A DNA stretch of 64,000 nucleotides. Source: CAIKNB01 sp041658705 (GTDB lineage Bacteria > Patescibacteriota > Patescibacteriia > 2-12-FULL-60-25). Location: the NCBI GenBank assembly GCA_041658705.1, contig JBAZZT010000007.1, positions 1 to 64,000 of the forward strand, given 5' to 3'. The notes below the pieces were generated by a model. The model ran no database searches, was not told the origin of the DNA, and worked only from the letters and a program-made list of their open reading frames with translations. This document shows, one piece after another, positions 62,761-64,000 of the stretch (position 1 is its first letter; every line of letters starts with the position of its first letter). A program made the translations under genes and the position numbers.

Positions 62761-64000
62761 TTAAGGGCTCTTGTCTTTGAGCAGGTTGCGGAAATACTTG
62801 ATTGCCGCATCATCCCCCGCCCAGCCGATGCCGACGACGTAGCGCTTTTCCATGCGCTCAAGCGGATGGTCGCTCCACGCATCGTTCCAGGCCAAAGGCA
62901 TGACCCTGACCCCGAAGTTGACCGTCATGCCGTTGAAGGTCGGCATAGCGATGCCAAGTCCCCCCGTGGGACGCAGCTTGACGGTGTTGTCCGTGACCCC
63001 GGCCATGAGCGACATGTCCACTTGCGCAGAGAAGCTCGCCGTCGTGAGGTTCATCTGGCCTCCGGTTTCGGCCGGGACGTACACATCCTGGCGACGGTTG
63101 TATTGCATGCCGCCGTAGGCCAACCACGAAAGATACCAATCCAACGAACCTTCGTAGGTGTACCAGGCTTTGACCACATCAGCCGAAGCGCCGAACACGG
63201 TCGAAGCTGCGCTGCGCGCGAACTTGCGGAGACATTCGCGGAATGTTCTTCGCGCTTCAGTCTCTTCAGTCCTGACCAGTCTATCAAGACAAGTCTTGCG
63301 ACCAGCTTCGTCTTTTTGATCTTGGCACGCCTCATCGCGCGCTTTGAGTATTTTCTCGGCCGCTGGCTTTAAACACTTCTCGCCGAAAGCGCGATTGAAT
63401 TCAGGATCGTGGTCATTCCAATGTTGGAGGGAAATGGCCACGGCTCCGTTAGCCGAAGCAGCGTGCTCCATCATGCCCGGGCTCTTGGTGGCGCCCAACG
63501 AGACGTTGATGCGCTTGAGGAATCTTCCCAGCAAAGGAGTCTTCTCCAAGAGACCGAGCTTGGCGCCCGTATCCGACTCAAGCTGATAGATCCGGTAGGG
63601 TGAAAACGAGACGCCGGCCGTACCGTAAGTCCCGTTGTCCGTGATGACCACCGGCAGCTGCACCGCAGTCAGGCGCGTTTCGCTCGGTCGGAGCAAACCC
63701 GATTGCGCAGTCCCGAATACGTTTTCCGTGGGCATCTGGGGCTGAAGCGGTTCCGGCGCTTTGGGATCGGTCGGTTTCTCCGATCGATTGTTCTCGCCCA
63801 AGGTGTAGCTGATGTTGTAGTTGAAGGTGTTGTAGTTGGTGACGGGCGGCGCGACCGGGAAAGCGAGGGGCATGACTATGATGGTGGTATTGCCGCAGCC
63901 GTTGTCAGGCAGCGCAGGCTCGCAGGGATTGGGAAGTTGGACAACCGGCAGAATGGGCGGCGCAGGAAGACACTGCTCCAGACCTTTCTTATAGGCTGCC
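62761..64000 (-). CDS. Hypothetical exported protein, N-terminus beyond the window
   Basis: The open frame continues unbroken to the right edge, so at least 413 residues are present and the start is outside. A Pro/Cys-rich stretch (LEQCLPAPPILPVVQLPNPC) leads into the ATG-containing region MPLAFPVAPPVTNYNTFNYN. Beta-rich segments follow (GTAGVSFSPYRIYQLESDTG), with a Cys-bearing helical section (EACQDQKDEAGRKTCLDRLV) and a C-terminal membrane-barrel-like or adhesive part (MPTFNGMTVNFGVRVMPLAW). No known domain. It ends at a strong terminator and resembles the other strongly signalled unknown genes. Confidence 0.7.
   Translation of the reverse strand, partial: AAYKKGLEQCLPAPPILPVVQLPNPCEPALPDNGCGNTTIIVMPLAFPVAPPVTNYNTFNYNISYTLGENNRSEKPTDPKAPEPLQPQMPTENVFGTAQSGLLRPSETRLTAVQLPVVITDNGTYGTAGVSFSPYRIYQLESDTGAKLGLLEKTPLLGRFLKRINVSLGATKSPGMMEHAASANGAVAISLQHWNDHDPEFNRAFGEKCLKPAAEKILKARDEACQDQKDEAGRKTCLDRLVRTEETEARRTFRECLRKFARSAASTVFGASADVVKAWYTYEGSLDWYLSWLAYGGMQYNRRQDVYVPAETGGQMNLTTASFSAQVDMSLMAGVTDNTVKLRPTGGLGIAMPTFNGMTVNFGVRVMPLAWNDAWSDHPLERMEKRYVVGIGWAGDDAAIKYFRNLLKDKSP

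Overview
The window looks like a chromosome segment of a Patescibacteria/CPR-type bacterium, probably Parcubacteria-like. This is inferred from a tandem set of six small two-helix pilin-like membrane proteins of the kind annotated as type IV secretion pilins in that group, lamin-tail and SpoIID surface proteins, GIY-YIG and four-helix-bundle genes, and many lineage-restricted small proteins. Translation uses the standard code: UAA, UAG and UGA all end recognisable genes. Base composition is close to half G+C. No rRNA gene or CRISPR array is visible.

Layout. 1-4540 (minus strand) carries three tandem coiled-coil paralogues and a DNA-damage cluster: DNA polymerase IV, a GIY-YIG protein, small proteins and LexA. 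4599-7288 has a four-helix-bundle gene, an unknown gene between direct repeats, a MazG-like/YwbE pair and an unknown 303-aa protein. 7567-16142 holds an SdpI/SdpR-like pair, a 792-aa lamin-tail surface protein, a phosphatase and many small hypothetical genes. 16292-22946 has a TrmB-like regulator, tRNA-Gly, PolX, carbonic anhydrase, a hydrolase, a SET protein and a tRNA-Leu with an HNH gene beside it. 23241-30776 has an Nramp-like transporter, RuvB, a PH-domain protein and small genes. 30867-38534 is envelope-related: SpoIID protein, flippase, O-antigen ligase-like protein, thioredoxin-like protein, M23 peptidase. 38956-40012 is a compact three-gene cassette ending in a caspase-like protein. 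40179-43563 has a DHFR-like reductase, Cfa, tRNA-Ser and small genes. 44436-51601 is a lineage-specific envelope cluster (three lipoproteins, an FHA-like protein, membrane proteins, an RG-rich protein). 52473-64000 has a GT-C-like protein, the pilin cluster with a solute-binding lipoprotein, GalU, two paralogous unknown genes, YchF and a partial unknown protein.

Two kinds of transcription unit alternate. Recognisable genes (ruvB, polX, ychF, dinB, lexA, galU, cfa, transporter, flippase) mostly lack a Shine-Dalgarno sequence and sit among dispersed repeats. Most unrecognised genes have strong GGAGG-type ribosome sites, and many also have TTGACA-17-TATAAT-like promoters and their own hairpin terminators. 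This suggests two expression styles or two origins.

The spacers are rich in dispersed hairpin repeats: 28-bp palindromes with GTAGGGGC arms, elements containing TCGAAGGACCTTTATAA, elements containing CCTGAGC and TCGAAGGGCTACC, and simple word-like inverted repeats. Some lie in frame inside genes (phosphatase, O-antigen ligase-like, SpoIID), and one supplies the tail of a frameshifted GIY-YIG gene. Several modules are bounded by direct repeats of a neighbouring gene end: HNH gene and tRNA-Leu, the BPL_N-like gene and a thioredoxin-like gene, the gene at 5203, and a folded element before tRNA-Ser. At least one, and perhaps three, unexplained structured RNAs are also suggested.
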